Source: Pseudonocardiales bacterium (GTDB lineage: Bacteria > Actinomycetota > Actinomycetes > Mycobacteriales > Pseudonocardiaceae). Taken from it: a stretch of 53,346 nucleotides of DNA. A model generated the notes under the pieces. It did not search any database. It was given only the letters and a program-made list of their open reading frames with translations, and was not told the DNA's origin. The position numbers and the translations under genes are program-made. Below, in pieces: positions 43,830 to 53,346 of the stretch (positions are counted from its first letter, which is position 1; each line of letters opens with the position of its first letter). Location of the stretch: the NCBI GenBank assembly GCA_023252195.1, contig JAHEXI010000023.1, positions 1 through 53,346 of the forward strand. The letters are read 5' to 3'.

Positions 43830-45053
43830 GTGGCCCCTGTGACCGAACCCGCCGGAGTTGATTCCGGCGTATTGTCGCTGCGGTTTCGGCAGCGCCCGTG
43901 GCAGCTCGTCGTGATCGACCTGCTGCTGGCGGCGTGGATCACGCTCCTCACCGTCAACGCGACCCTCTACACCGCGCTCGGCCTCTCCAGCGGAACAGTC
44001 GTCGCGGTGTGGCTGCTGGCACTCGCGGTCAGCGTTCCGCTGGTCTTCCGCAGGCGCGGTCCCATCCCGGTGTTCGCCGTCGTCCTGGCCTCAACGATGG
44101 TCGCCTTGTTGCTGGGCATGTCGGTTGCGGCCACCGCGCTGGCCGTCGCAGTAGCGCTCTACTCGGTCGCGCTGTCGTTGCGACCGCGGCGCTCGGCCAT
44201 CGCGGCCATCGCGGCGGTGCTAGGTGTCACCCTGGCAGCAGTGCTCGCGGCGATCGTGCTGGATCCGCACTACCTCCTCGTCGCACCGAACACGAAATCG
44301 TTCAATACCGATCTGCTTTCCGCGCTGAGTTCCTCGTGGTTCACCATCGGCGCGGGCTGGACGTTCGGCTGCAGCGTCCGTGCGCGCCGCGAGTACGCCG
44401 GTCAGATCGCCGAACACCGCGAGCAGAAGGCCGTCTCCGAGGAGCGGTTGCGGATCGCCAGGGAAATGCATGACGTGGTCGCGCACAGCATGAGCGTGAT
44501 CGTGATGAAGGCCGCCGTGGCAAACCACGTATACGACACGCGTCCGGAGGAAAGCCGAGAAGCGCTCGGCGTCATCGAGTCCGTGAGTCGCGCCGCGCTC
44601 GCCGACATCCAACACGTGCTCGGCTCATTGCGATCGGCCGGAGAGGCTCACCTGGCGCCTAGCCCAGGCCTCGACGAGCTACCCGGACTGGTCGAGAACG
44701 CCCGACTTGCCGACGTGCAGGTAGAGCTCGACCGCGGCACAATCCCGGTTCTGCCTGCGGCGGTCCAGCTCTCTGCGTACCGCATCGTGCAGGAGGCGCT
44801 GACCAACGTCATCAAACATGCCGCAGCACCAGCCCGGTGCACCGTCCGCATCACCGCCGAACCGGGCGAGCTGCACCTGGCGGTGATCGACGATGGCATA
44901 CCGCGTCGCCCGACCGGCGAGCCCGGGCACGGCTTGATCGGCATGCGCGAGCGAGCCGCCCTTCACCACGGCACCCTGATGGCGGGTCCGCAAGCCAATG
45001 GCGGGTTCGCCGTGCATGCCCGCCTGCCCTACCAGGCCCCGGGCCCACCATGA
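43830..45053 (+). CDS. NarL-type sensor histidine kinase
   Basis: About 407 residues from the GTG at 43830 or 43839. Membrane spans occupy about residues 30-175 (LVVIDLLLAAWITLLTV, then VVAVWLLALAVSVPLVF and others). The HisKA_3 dimerisation domain has the phospho-acceptor His in RIAREMHDVVAHSMSVIVMK. The HATPase domain follows with YRIVQEALTNVIKHAAAPAR (N box), VIDDGIPRRP and GHGLIGMRERAALHHGTL. No large extracellular domain is seen, so it may sense the membrane or a membrane-active compound. The stop overlaps the response regulator ATG (ATGA at 45050). Confidence 0.9.
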   Translation: MAPVTEPAGVDSGVLSLRFRQRPWQLVVIDLLLAAWITLLTVNATLYTALGLSSGTVVAVWLLALAVSVPLVFRRRGPIPVFAVVLASTMVALLLGMSVAATALAVAVALYSVALSLRPRRSAIAAIAAVLGVTLAAVLAAIVLDPHYLLVAPNTKSFNTDLLSALSSSWFTIGAGWTFGCSVRARREYAGQIAEHREQKAVSEERLRIAREMHDVVAHSMSVIVMKAAVANHVYDTRPEESREALGVIESVSRAALADIQHVLGSLRSAGEAHLAPSPGLDELPGLVENARLADVQVELDRGTIPVLPAAVQLSAYRIVQEALTNVIKHAAAPARCTVRITAEPGELHLAVIDDGIPRRPTGEPGHGLIGMRERAALHHGTLMAGPQANGGFAVHARLPYQAPGPP

Positions 45054-45721
45054 CTGGCACTCAGATCCGGGTACTGATCGCCGACGATCAAGCGCTGCTG
45101 CGGGGCAGCTTGCGGGTACTCATTGAAACCGAACCGGACCTCGTCGTCGTCGGCGAAGCGGGTACCGGAGCCGAGGCCGTCGACCTGGTCCAGGCACAGC
45201 ACCCCGACGTGGTGCTGATGGACGTGCGTATGCCGGACATGGACGGTATCGAGGCCACTAGGAGAATCACCGCACATGAGGACGCCCCGAAAATCCTCGT
45301 GCTCACCACATTTGATCTCGATGAATACGTGTACTCCGCGCTGCGTGCCGGAGCCAGCGGCTTCCTGCTCAAGGACACACCTCCGGCTCAATTGTTAGAG
45401 GCCGTCCGAGTGGTTGCCTCCGGTGACGCGTTGCTCGCACCCACCGTCACCCGGCGGCTGATCGCCGAGTTCATTCGACATCCGGAGCCCGCCCGGCGGC
45501 CAGCCAGCACGCTGGCCGGCATCACCGACCGGGAACGCGAAGTACTCACCCTCATCGCACGGGGACTACGTAACAGTGAGATCGAACAGCATCTGCACCT
45601 CAGCCGTGGGACCGTCAAAACACACATCGGCCGGCTGCTCGCCAAGCTCGACGCCAGGGACCGGGCACAGCTGGTGATCGTGGGGTACGAAACCGGCCTG
45701 GTCGGAGCGGCCCCGACGTAA
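45050..45721 (+). CDS. NarL/LuxR-family response regulator
   Basis: 223 residues. The receiver domain has RVLIADDQALLRGSLRVLIE (acidic pair), the phosphorylated Asp in PDVVLMDVRMPDMDGIEATR, and KILVLTTFDLDEYVYSALRA (Thr switch). The C-terminal LuxR helix-turn-helix reads ITDREREVLTLIARGLRNSE, then RGTVKTHIGRLLAKLDARDR. It is coupled to the kinase and probably controls the divergent ABC ATPase gene and perhaps the NRPS locus. Confidence 0.93.
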   Translation: MTGTQIRVLIADDQALLRGSLRVLIETEPDLVVVGEAGTGAEAVDLVQAQHPDVVLMDVRMPDMDGIEATRRITAHEDAPKILVLTTFDLDEYVYSALRAGASGFLLKDTPPAQLLEAVRVVASGDALLAPTVTRRLIAEFIRHPEPARRPASTLAGITDREREVLTLIARGLRNSEIEQHLHLSRGTVKTHIGRLLAKLDARDRAQLVIVGYETGLVGAAPT

Positions 45722-45747
45722 ACGCAAGGGGTCCTGGGCAAACTTTT

Positions 45748-45766
45748 CCTTAAGCGGACGCTAAGG
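45748..45766. repeat. short inverted repeat upstream of the serine hydrolase gene
   Basis: CCTTAAGCG (45748-45756) and CGCTAAGG (45759-45766) pair with one bulged A. Lying 25 bp after the response regulator stop and 25 bp before the next start, it may be a weak terminator or an operator. A second small pair, GTCAC/GTGAC, flanks the hydrolase start. Confidence 0.35.
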
Positions 45767-45790
45767 TCCTGCGAAGGGCGTCACTCTAAC

Positions 45791-47290
45791 GTGACAGCCA
45801 TGGGAGAGATCGCTGCACTAGATCTACCAATGGGTGGGAACAAGGACGACGTTCGTTCGCTAGGACGAGGTAACGACTCCGCACTGATGGGTGAAGCGGA
45901 GTTAACAGCACGAGTGCCCGTCGACCCGGCCTGGTTGGCCGCCACGATGACCGTGCTGATCGACAAGCACCAGGTCCCCGGGGCTCAGCTCGCCGTCCAC
46001 CACGGTGGGGTAACCGTCGCGGTCGAGGTCGGTGAAAGTGAACACGGCGGGGGGATTCCGGTCACCCGGGAGACCGCCTTTCCCATTGGGTCGATCACCA
46101 AGGCCTGGACCGCAACGCTGGCGATGATCCTGGTCGCGGACGGTGACCTCGAGCTTGACGCACCGCTGGACGAGCACCTGCCCGAGCTCGGCGACCTGGG
46201 CGGTCAGCTCACTCTCGGGCAATTGCTCAGCCACACCAGCGGTTTCGCCTCCAGCCCCGACATACCGGAGCTAGCCACCCTGTCGCTGGGACGCTACGTG
46301 CGGGAGCACTGCCGCTGGCAGGACCTGATACTGCCGCCGGGAACCCGTTTCTCCTACTCCAGCAGGAACTACGTTCTGGCTGGCCATCTGATCGAGATGA
46401 CCACGGGCATGAGCTGGTGGGAGGCCGTGGAGTCGATCCTGCTGCGGCCGCTCGGCGTCGACCCCGCCGCGATCGTGGGGGCGCCACGAGCGCCCTCCGG
46501 TCGTCCCATCGCCACCGGTCACTCGGTCAACTCGGCCTCAGGTCGGACCCGGCCCGTAGAGCAGTCACTGATCCCCGCCGAAGCCCCGGCCGGGGCGCTA
46601 GCGATGAGCGCTGTCGATCTGGTGGCCCTGGGGCTGATGCACGTTGGGCCGGGTCTGCCTGCGCTGCTTCCGGCCGCCTACGCCGAACGGATGCGGGAGG
46701 CCGTTCTCGGCGCCGACCCGTTCGGGCTGGCGGACGGCTGGGGTCCTGGGCTGGCCGTGTTTCGGGACGGAACCACCGACTGGGTCGGCCACGACGGCAA
46801 CGCGTACGGCACTTCTTGCTACCTGCGCATCGATCCGGTCGGCGGCTGGGTAGTGGCGCTCACCACCAACGCCAACACCGGGTCGTACTTGTGGGAGGAC
46901 CTGCGCACCGAACTACGTCGGGCGCACCTGCCGATGGGAGCGCCTAAGCCCGACATGTCGTCGCAGGTACCGGTCGCCCCCCCGGCGGACTGCGTGGGTA
47001 GCTACTGCAACGGCCTGACGGAATATCTGATCACCGCAGCGGAGGACGGGGACCTTTGCCTCGCGAGCGGCGGCGAACTCCTCGCGCGGTTGGCCTTCTA
47101 CGGCCCCGGTATGGATTTCGTCCTCCACGACCTGACCTCGGGCCAGGGACTACACGCCGGACGATTTCTGCGGGACCCGATCACCAGGCAGGTCGAACAA
47201 CTGCAGATCGTCGGCCGGCTCGCCCGGCGACACCGGCCTCTCACTGTGCCGCAACCTCGGTCGCCGGCCGCCTTCCTGAGCCGCATCTGA
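45791..47290 (+). CDS. serine hydrolase of the beta-lactamase/PBP fold, candidate stand-alone NRPS cyclase
   Basis: 499 residues from the GTG at 45791 (ATG at 45800 possible). The SxxK motif FPIGSITKAWTATLAMIL has Ser101/Lys104. The second motif is FSYSSRNYVLAGHLIE, with Tyr followed by SS instead of the usual YxN. The third is DWVGHDGNAYGTSCYL (HxG). A C-terminal lipocalin-like about 110 residues follows. No signal peptide is evident, so it is probably cytoplasmic. PBP-type thioesterases such as SurE release and cyclise peptides from NRPSs that lack a terminal TE, and they sit beside the NRPS genes. This gene lies 32 bp upstream of an NRPS in the same direction. A resistance esterase or peptidase is the alternative. 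Confidence 0.8.
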   Translation: MTAMGEIAALDLPMGGNKDDVRSLGRGNDSALMGEAELTARVPVDPAWLAATMTVLIDKHQVPGAQLAVHHGGVTVAVEVGESEHGGGIPVTRETAFPIGSITKAWTATLAMILVADGDLELDAPLDEHLPELGDLGGQLTLGQLLSHTSGFASSPDIPELATLSLGRYVREHCRWQDLILPPGTRFSYSSRNYVLAGHLIEMTTGMSWWEAVESILLRPLGVDPAAIVGAPRAPSGRPIATGHSVNSASGRTRPVEQSLIPAEAPAGALAMSAVDLVALGLMHVGPGLPALLPAAYAERMREAVLGADPFGLADGWGPGLAVFRDGTTDWVGHDGNAYGTSCYLRIDPVGGWVVALTTNANTGSYLWEDLRTELRRAHLPMGAPKPDMSSQVPVAPPADCVGSYCNGLTEYLITAAEDGDLCLASGGELLARLAFYGPGMDFVLHDLTSGQGLHAGRFLRDPITRQVEQLQIVGRLARRHRPLTVPQPRSPAAFLSRI

Positions 47291-47322
47291 TCCATCGCCG
47301 CGTCGCACCGAGGCCTTAAGAA

Positions 47323-50300
47323 ATGGCGGCTTACTGCCCTATGTCCGTGCCGAGCCCAATGTCCACCGTCCCGCAGGATTCGCCGCAGGTACCGTTCGCC
47401 GAACAAGTCCGGTACTGGGCGCGGCAGCTAGACGGTGTGTCGGCTCCGAAGCTGCCCACCGATCGGACGCGTTCGGCCGGCCCCCCTTCGACTGTCGAAA
47501 CCAGTGACTTCGTCGTGCCGGGGGACGTGGCCGCCGGCCTGCTCGCGTTGACCTCCCAACTCGACGTCACGCTGCGCGATCTCATGGTGGCCGCTTTCCA
47601 ACTGGTCCTGGCACGGCGCGGCGGGCAGGAGGACATCGTGGTGGCCACCCGCGCTCCAGAACGGGACTATCCCGTTCTGCTGCGGTCCCGGGTGCGCGAT
47701 TCGGTCGAGTTTCGGGACTTGCTGCTCGAGGTGCGGGGCACCGCCGCAGCGGCTTTCACCTGCTCGGATGTGCCCTTCCGGCAGCTGGTCGAGGAACTGG
47801 GCTTAGACCCGGCGCTGGCGCAGATCGCGGTCGCCGCCGGCGATCAGCCGGCCGTGTCGTTCCCCACAGATCTCATGGCCCGGTTGGTCAAGAGGGACGA
47901 CAGAATCTTGGTCCTCGTCGAATATCGCGCGGAGAAGTTCGACGCGGTGACGATGCAGGACCTGACCGGGCAGCTCGCCCACGTACTCGAGAGCGTCGCC
48001 GCTGACCCCGCAATGCTGCTGGGCAGGATCGACATCCTGACTACCACCGAGCGTGTTCGGCTCCTTATCGAGTGGAACGACACCGACCGCTGCGTCATCC
48101 CCGCCACATTCCCGGAACTGTTCGAAGCCCAGGTGGCCCAGACCCCGGATGCTCCGGCCCTGGTGTTCAACGGGACGTCCCTGAGCTACGCCGACCTGGA
48201 TGCACGGGCCAACAGGTTGGCCCATCTCTTGATCGCCGGGGGGGCGGGTCCAGAGAAGGTCGTGGCGCTGGCCTTGCCGCGTTCGGCCGACATCGTCGTC
48301 GCCCAGCTTGCCGTGTTCAAGGCGGGCGCGGCTTTTTTGCCGTTGGACCCGGCGTATCCAGCGGAGCGGATCGCCTTCATGCTCGGCGACGCCCGCCCCG
48401 TTTCGGTACTGACCCGACGTGACGTCGCCCCGGTTCTCCCCGATGTCGAGGGGGCATCGGTGCTGGTGGTCGATGAACCGGCGATGCGGTCGGAGCTGGC
48501 CAGGATGTCGGACCGCGCGCCGACCGACGCGGATCGGCTGTTCCCCCTGCTTCCTCGACACCTGGCCTACGTCATCTACACCTCAGGCTCGACCGGGCGA
48601 CCAAAGGGAGTGACGGTCACCCACGCCGGACTGGCCAGCTTCTCCGCTGCCGAGGTGGACCGATACGACGTCGCGCCGGGGGATCGGGTGCTGCAGTTCT
48701 CGTCGCCCAGCTTCGACGCCTCGGTGCTGGAACTGTGCATGTCGCTGCCGGCGGGGGCCGCGCTGGTCGTGCCGCCGCCGGGTCCGCTGCTGGGCGAGCA
48801 CCTTGCCGAGGTGCTCGCCGACGGGCGAGTGACCCACGCGCTGATCCCGCCGGCCGCGCTGGCCACCGTGCCTTCCGCGGCGGTGGAAAACGGTTTGCCT
48901 CACTTTCGGACGCTGATTGTCGGTGGCGAGGCCTGTCCGGGCGACCTGGTCGACCGCTGGGCGCCGGGACGCCGCATGATCAACTCTTATGGACCGACCG
49001 AGTCGACCGTCGTGGCGACCTGGACCGAGCCGCTGTCACCGGCCGGCGTCCCGCCGATCGGCCGGCCGATCTGGAACACCAGGGTGTATGTGCTCGACGC
49101 AGCCCTGCGGCCGGTGCCCAGGGGCGCGGAAGGTGAGTTATACGTCGCCGGGCAAGGCCTGGCCCGCGGTTATCTGAACAGACCGGGGCTGACCGCGCAG
49201 CGGTTCGTCGCGAATCCGTTCGGCAGCCCAGGATCCCGGATGTACCGCACCGGCGACCGGGTCCGCTGGAGCGCAGACGACCAGCTGGAGTTCGCCGGTC
49301 GCATCGACGACCAGGTCAAGATCCGCGGATTCCGCATCGAGCCGGGCGAGATCGAAGCGTTGCTGCGCCAGGCCCCCAATGTTGCCGACGCCGTCGTGAT
49401 CGCTCGCGAGGATCAGCCCGGCCGTAACCGGTTGGTTGCTTATGTGGTGCCCGCCAGCGGCCCAGTGCCGACCTCCAGCGAGCTGCGCGCGCTGGTCGCC
49501 GGGTCCCTGCCTGAGTACATGGTGCCCTCGGCGTTTATGGTGCTGGTCTCCTTACCGTTGAGTCCTAACGGCAAGCTCGACCGGCGTGCGTTGCCCGCGC
49601 CGGACGTCGGTGTGGCCGAGCACGCTGGCTACGTCGCCCCGCGCACCGACACCGAGCGCGCACTGGCTCGAATCTGGGGATGCGTGCTCGGCTTGGAGAA
49701 GGTCGGCATCGAGGACGACTTCTTCGCCTTCGGCGGTGACTCGATCCTGAGTTTCCGGGCGCTGTCGCTCGTCCGGGAGGCTTTCGGCTCCGAGTTGTCC
49801 GCCCGGGCGGTGTTCGATACCCGGACCATCTCGCGGCTCGCGGCGCTGTTGCCCGAGCATCCCGCGGCCGACGCCAGCGGACGGATCACCGCCGTGGCAC
49901 GAGGAGAGGCTGTGCCGCTGTCGCCGGCACAGCAACGGTTGTGGTTCCTCGACGATCTGACGTCCGGCGGAACCGAGTACAACACCGGCATCGGGTTGCG
50001 GCTGGCCGGAGCGCTGGATCTCGAAGCCCTCCGCTGCACCCTGGCAGCTCTGAGCAGCCGGCACGAGTCGCTCCGGACAACGTTCGCCGCTCTCGACGGA
50101 TCCACAGTGCAGGTCGTCGCGGCACGTGGCGAGATACCGCTGCGGGTGCTGGAACTGGCGGACCACCGACTCGACGGCGCGCTGGACCGGACACTGGCGC
50201 AGGAGTTGAGCGCTCCCTTCGACCTGCGACGCGGCCCGCTGACCAGGGTGTTGCTGGTGCGGTTGGCTCAGGACGATCACGTCCTGCTGCTCAACCAGCA

Positions 50301-53300
50301 CCACATCGTCACCGACGGCTGGTCAGTCCGGGTCCTAGTCGACGAGCTGGCCGAGCTGTACGGCGCCGCCCGGACCAACGTCGCGGCGACGCTGGCGGAG
50401 CTGCCGATCCAATATCCGGACTTCGCCGTGTGGCAGCGCGATCGGCTCTCCGATTCGGTGCTGGAACCACACCTGGATTACTGGAAGCGGCAACTCGCGG
50501 GTCTCGAGGCGCTCGAGCTGCCGACGGATCGGCCCCGGCCCCCGCTGCGCACGACATCCGGCGCGATGCACCGCCACGACCTGTCGATCGGCCTGGTACG
50601 GCGGCTGACCGCGGTGGGGCAGGCGCACGAAGCGACGCTGTTCATGACGCTGACCGCCGCGGTCCAACTGTTGCTGTCCCGGTACTGCGCCCAGCGCGAC
50701 ATCGCCGTCGGCACCGTGACATCCGGGCGAAACCGGGCCGAGCTGGACAAGCTGGTCGGGTTCTTCGTCAACACCGTCGTGCTGCGCTCCTGGGTGGAGC
50801 CAACCCAGCCATTCGACGACTTCCTTGCCGAGGTCCGGGAGACTGTGCTGGAAGCGTTCGCCCATGACGAGGTCCCCTTCGACCGGCTGGTCGAAGAACT
50901 CAGAGCTGAACGCGACCCCAGCCGTACCCCGCTGGTGCAGGCCATGGTCGTGCTGCAGCAGGAGATGGTGCACCCGCGCGAGATCGCCGGGCTACGCATC
51001 ACAGAGCACGACCTGCCGCGCACGTCCTCCCGGTTCGACCTCGTCGTGGAGTTCCTGCCCCGGGACGGCTCGCTGAACATCACCGTTGAGTACAACACCG
51101 ACCTGTTCGACGCCGCGACCGTCGCCGGGTTGGTGGCGAGTCTAGAAGTGCTGCTCGAAGGAATTGCCGACGATCCGCACCGGCAGGTGGCTGAGCTTCC
51201 GTCGTTGACCGAAAACGAGCGGCACCGGTTACTGGTGGAGCGCAACGACACCGCGCAGCCGGTGCCTACGGCGGTGTGGACGGAGCTGTTCGAGGCTCAG
51301 GTGGTGCGCACACCGGATGCGGTTGCGGTCGTCTTCGACGGCAACGAGCTGTCCTACGGGCAATTGAACGAGCGGGCGAATCGTCTGGCGCGGCTGTTGA
51401 TCGAGCAGGGCGCGGGTCCGGAACGGTTCGTCGCGTTGGCGGTGCCGCGTGGCCCGGACATGGTCGTGGCCCTGGTGGCAGTGTGGAAGGTTGGCGCGGC
51501 GTACCTACCGATCGACCCCGATTATCCCGCGGACCGGATTGGGTTCATGTTCGCCGACGCCCGCCCGGCGTTGGTGGTGACCACGACCACGGTGGCCGAC
51601 CGGGTGCCCGAGGCGGCGGGAGTGGTCCGGCTGGTTCTCGACGACGCCGCGACAGTCGAGGAGCTCACGCGCTGTGCGGGTTGGGATGTGGTCGAGGCCG
51701 ACCGGATGAGGCCGATGTCGCGAGCCCATCCGGCGTATGTGATCTACACCTCGGGTTCGACGGGCCAACCCAAGGGGGTCGTCGTCACGCACGCGAGCGT
51801 GGTGGATCTCGCAGCGTGGGCGGTGTCGGAATTCGGGTCGTCGGGATTCTCGTGCGTGGTGGCCTCGACCTCGCTCAGCTTCGACGTATCCGTATTCGAG
51901 ATCTTCTGCCCGCTCGTGGCCGGGGGCACCGTCGAGGTGGTGCGTGATCTGCTCGCGCTGGGGGAATCGCGGCAGGGTGGCTGGGTAGCGAGCCTAGTCA
52001 GTGCGGTGCCGTCGGCGTTCGCCCAGGTGATTGCCCATCGGACGGTAGCGGTCACAGCGGATACCGTGGTGCTGGCAGGCGAGGCGTTGTCGGCACAGGT
52101 GCTTCGGGATGTCCACTCCGCGACGGCGTGCCACCGGATCGCCAACATCTACGGCCCGACCGAGGCCACGGTGTACGCGACCGCGTGGTACTCCCACGAG
52201 GGGATGCCAGACGCAGCGGTCCGGGACCAACCGCCGCCGATCGGGCGGCCGATCGCCAACACCCAGGTGTACGTTCTCGATCCCAGGCTGCTGCCTGTGG
52301 CGGCCGGTGTGCCAGGAGAGCTTTATCTGGGCGGTCGCGGGCTGGCCCGGGGCTATCTGCATCGGCCGGGGCTGACTGCGCAGCGGTTCGTCGCCAGTCC
52401 CTTCGGTGCGCCGGGTGCTCGGATGTACCGCACCGGTGATGTCGTGCGCTGGAACAGCCGGAGCGAATTGGAGTATTTGGGTCGGTCGGATCAGCAGGTG
52501 AAGATCCGGGGGTTCCGGATCGAGCTCGGCGAGGTCGAGGCCGCGGTCGTGGGCCACCCCGATGTCGCCGAGACGGTTGTCGTCGTTGCCGACGAGGGCT
52601 CCACGCGCCCACGGCTGGTGGCCTATGTAGTGCTGATCCCGGGCGCGACACCGGACACCGCAGCACGAACGTTGCGCGAGTTCCTCCGTCAGATGCTGCC
52701 GACCTATATGGTGCCGTCGGCTTTCGTGACACTTGACGCACTCCCACTGAATCCCAACGGAAAGGTGGATCGCGGTGCCCTGCCCGAGCCGAACTGGGGC
52801 CTCGTCGCAGAACGGGACTACATAGCTCCGCGGACCGAGGTCGAGCGCGTTCTTGCCGAGGTCTGGGCCGAGGTGTTGGGAGTCGAGCGGGTCGGGGTCG
52901 AGGACAACTTCTTCGAGCTCGGCGGGGATTCGATCCTGAGCATCCAAGTGGTGTCCCGGGCCCGCCAGGCCGGACTGCGGTTGACCTCCCAGGGCCTCTT
53001 CCTGCACCCGACCGTCGCGTCGCTGGCGACGGAGGTGGCCGTGGTCGCGCCGGAGACGGTGGAGCAGGGTCCGGTGACAGGGGAGGTGCCGCTGACCCCG
53101 ATCCAGCACTGGTTCTTCGAGTCCGACCCGCCTCGGCCGGAGCGTTTCAACCAGGCGTTGACATTCGAGCTGGTCGAGAGCGTCCAGGAGACCGCGCTGC
53201 GCTCGGCGTTGGCCGCGGTGATCGAGCACCACGATGGGTTGCGGATGCGGTTTGAGCACCGGTCCGGTGGTTCTGGAACGTTCGAGTGGTGTCAGGTTAA

Positions 53301-53346
53301 TGCGCCGGTCGGGTCGGTGGATGTGTTGTGTTGTCACGATCTGTCT
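47323..53346 (+). CDS. non-ribosomal peptide synthetase (partial; continues beyond the window)
   Basis: One open frame of 2,008 codons runs from the ATG at 47323 (GAGG 10 nt upstream; 47341 is the next ATG) to the window end without a stop. The domains are: half condensation domain (47400-48110) without HHxxxDG; A1 (48112-49600: [36 protein letters not shown]); PCP1 ([11 protein letters not shown], Ser codon 49741); C (50299-50319 HHIVTDG); A2 (51277-52785: [33 protein letters not shown]); PCP2 ([11 protein letters not shown], Ser codon 52930); then an epimerisation-type start, [13 protein letters not shown], from 53085. Manual pocket readings are DALLIGSVV for A1 and DVFSVAIVY for A2; I do not assign amino acids. 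Module 2 should hand on a D-residue. Confidence 0.95.
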   Translation, partial: MAAYCPMSVPSPMSTVPQDSPQVPFAEQVRYWARQLDGVSAPKLPTDRTRSAGPPSTVETSDFVVPGDVAAGLLALTSQLDVTLRDLMVAAFQLVLARRGGQEDIVVATRAPERDYPVLLRSRVRDSVEFRDLLLEVRGTAAAAFTCSDVPFRQLVEELGLDPALAQIAVAAGDQPAVSFPTDLMARLVKRDDRILVLVEYRAEKFDAVTMQDLTGQLAHVLESVAADPAMLLGRIDILTTTERVRLLIEWNDTDRCVIPATFPELFEAQVAQTPDAPALVFNGTSLSYADLDARANRLAHLLIAGGAGPEKVVALALPRSADIVVAQLAVFKAGAAFLPLDPAYPAERIAFMLGDARPVSVLTRRDVAPVLPDVEGASVLVVDEPAMRSELARMSDRAPTDADRLFPLLPRHLAYVIYTSGSTGRPKGVTVTHAGLASFSAAEVDRYDVAPGDRVLQFSSPSFDASVLELCMSLPAGAALVVPPPGPLLGEHLAEVLADGRVTHALIPPAALATVPSAAVENGLPHFRTLIVGGEACPGDLVDRWAPGRRMINSYGPTESTVVATWTEPLSPAGVPPIGRPIWNTRVYVLDAALRPVPRGAEGELYVAGQGLARGYLNRPGLTAQRFVANPFGSPGSRMYRTGDRVRWSADDQLEFAGRIDDQVKIRGFRIEPGEIEALLRQAPNVADAVVIAREDQPGRNRLVAYVVPASGPVPTSSELRALVAGSLPEYMVPSAFMVLVSLPLSPNGKLDRRALPAPDVGVAEHAGYVAPRTDTERALARIWGCVLGLEKVGIEDDFFAFGGDSILSFRALSLVREAFGSELSARAVFDTRTISRLAALLPEHPAADASGRITAVARGEAVPLSPAQQRLWFLDDLTSGGTEYNTGIGLRLAGALDLEALRCTLAALSSRHESLRTTFAALDGSTVQVVAARGEIPLRVLELADHRLDGALDRTLAQELSAPFDLRRGPLTRVLLVRLAQDDHVLLLNQHHIVTDGWSVRVLVDELAELYGAARTNVAATLAELPIQYPDFAVWQRDRLSDSVLEPHLDYWKRQLAGLEALELPTDRPRPPLRTTSGAMHRHDLSIGLVRRLTAVGQAHEATLFMTLTAAVQLLLSRYCAQRDIAVGTVTSGRNRAELDKLVGFFVNTVVLRSWVEPTQPFDDFLAEVRETVLEAFAHDEVPFDRLVEELRAERDPSRTPLVQAMVVLQQEMVHPREIAGLRITEHDLPRTSSRFDLVVEFLPRDGSLNITVEYNTDLFDAATVAGLVASLEVLLEGIADDPHRQVAELPSLTENERHRLLVERNDTAQPVPTAVWTELFEAQVVRTPDAVAVVFDGNELSYGQLNERANRLARLLIEQGAGPERFVALAVPRGPDMVVALVAVWKVGAAYLPIDPDYPADRIGFMFADARPALVVTTTTVADRVPEAAGVVRLVLDDAATVEELTRCAGWDVVEADRMRPMSRAHPAYVIYTSGSTGQPKGVVVTHASVVDLAAWAVSEFGSSGFSCVVASTSLSFDVSVFEIFCPLVAGGTVEVVRDLLALGESRQGGWVASLVSAVPSAFAQVIAHRTVAVTADTVVLAGEALSAQVLRDVHSATACHRIANIYGPTEATVYATAWYSHEGMPDAAVRDQPPPIGRPIANTQVYVLDPRLLPVAAGVPGELYLGGRGLARGYLHRPGLTAQRFVASPFGAPGARMYRTGDVVRWNSRSELEYLGRSDQQVKIRGFRIELGEVEAAVVGHPDVAETVVVVADEGSTRPRLVAYVVLIPGATPDTAARTLREFLRQMLPTYMVPSAFVTLDALPLNPNGKVDRGALPEPNWGLVAERDYIAPRTEVERVLAEVWAEVLGVERVGVEDNFFELGGDSILSIQVVSRARQAGLRLTSQGLFLHPTVASLATEVAVVAPETVEQGPVTGEVPLTPIQHWFFESDPPRPERFNQALTFELVESVQETALRSALAAVIEHHDGLRMRFEHRSGGSGTFEWCQVNAPVGSVDVLCCHDLS

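Noticed and set aside
49941-50867. 308-codon plus-strand open frame
   Set aside because: It is a different frame inside the NRPS C domain, composed of Arg/Pro/Ala-rich text without motifs.
51994-53337. 447-codon minus-strand open frame
   Set aside because: It is antisense to NRPS module 2; the plus strand has all A, PCP and E motifs in one frame.

Overview
The window is about 53 kb of high-GC actinobacterial chromosome. It carries the complete Pup-proteasome set (mpa/arc, dop, pup, prcB, prcA, pafA), the mycothiol gene mshC, hisE-hisG, a TrmI-type tRNA methyltransferase, a PAC2 protein and a RecB-like nuclease, in an order close to that of Mycobacterium and Pseudonocardiales. SARP and LAL-type regulators, XRE/DUF397 pairs and an NRPS locus point to a filamentous antibiotic-producing actinomycete. 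Pseudonocardiales is my best guess; it is inferred from content and synteny, not proven.

Layout. (1) 1-5.1 kb is a graveyard of mobile DNA: an IS21-type end, a frameshifted zinc-ribbon tyrosine recombinase, recombinase fragments in both orientations, a 5'-truncated group II intron that keeps its reverse transcriptase and domain V, and remnants of an IstA and an IS5-type transposase. (2) 5.6-9 kb is an accessory patch: an XRE regulator, a coupled string of small ORFs ending in a DUF397 protein, a broken partial copy of the downstream MoxR-type ATPase gene, and a probable RiPP precursor next to a decayed M50 peptidase gene. (3) 9.6-21.7 kb is core: MoxR ATPase/VWA pair, mshC, a phosphodiesterase-like gene, PAC2 gene, a metH stump, hisE, hisG, RecB-like, trmI, mpa. 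(4) 21.7-26.1 kb is an accessory island splitting mpa from dop: recombinase/ParB-like remnants, a protein-methyltransferase gene preceded by a 46-codon peptide gene, small Cys-rich proteins, a truncated Scr1-type regulator plus DUF397, a WhiB-like mini-protein, and a DUF5615 toxin-antitoxin pair. (5) 26.2-32.8 kb is dop-pup-prcB-prcA, a diacylglycerol kinase/PAP2 fusion, and pafA. (6) 32.8-39.6 kb holds a Phd/VapC pair with a clear palindromic operator, a deleted heme peroxidase, a small catabolic group (enoyl-CoA hydratase, hydrolase, hydroxybutyrate-dehydrogenase-like SDR, APC permease with a late nonsense codon) and a MOSC protein. (7) 39.9 kb to the end is a biosynthetic locus: SARP, truncated LAL regulator, a TIGR02391-like protein, ABC ATPase, two-component system, a beta-lactamase-fold serine hydrolase, and an NRPS (half-C-A-PCP-C-A-PCP-E...) that runs off the window.

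The proteasome genes form one functional pathway. Dop converts Pup-Gln to Pup-Glu and depupylates, PafA ligates Pup to substrate lysines, Mpa unfolds the tagged protein, and PrcA/PrcB degrade it. At the right end the serine hydrolase next to the NRPS resembles the penicillin-binding-protein-type offloading cyclases, an attractive but untested link. Many core genes have a TAnnnT -10-like hexamer only 6-7 nt before the start codon, which suggests leaderless transcription. The most novel-looking items are the RiPP-like precursor at 8.8-9.0 kb, the peptide/methyltransferase pair at 22.1-23.4 kb, and the NRPS locus with its stand-alone hydrolase.
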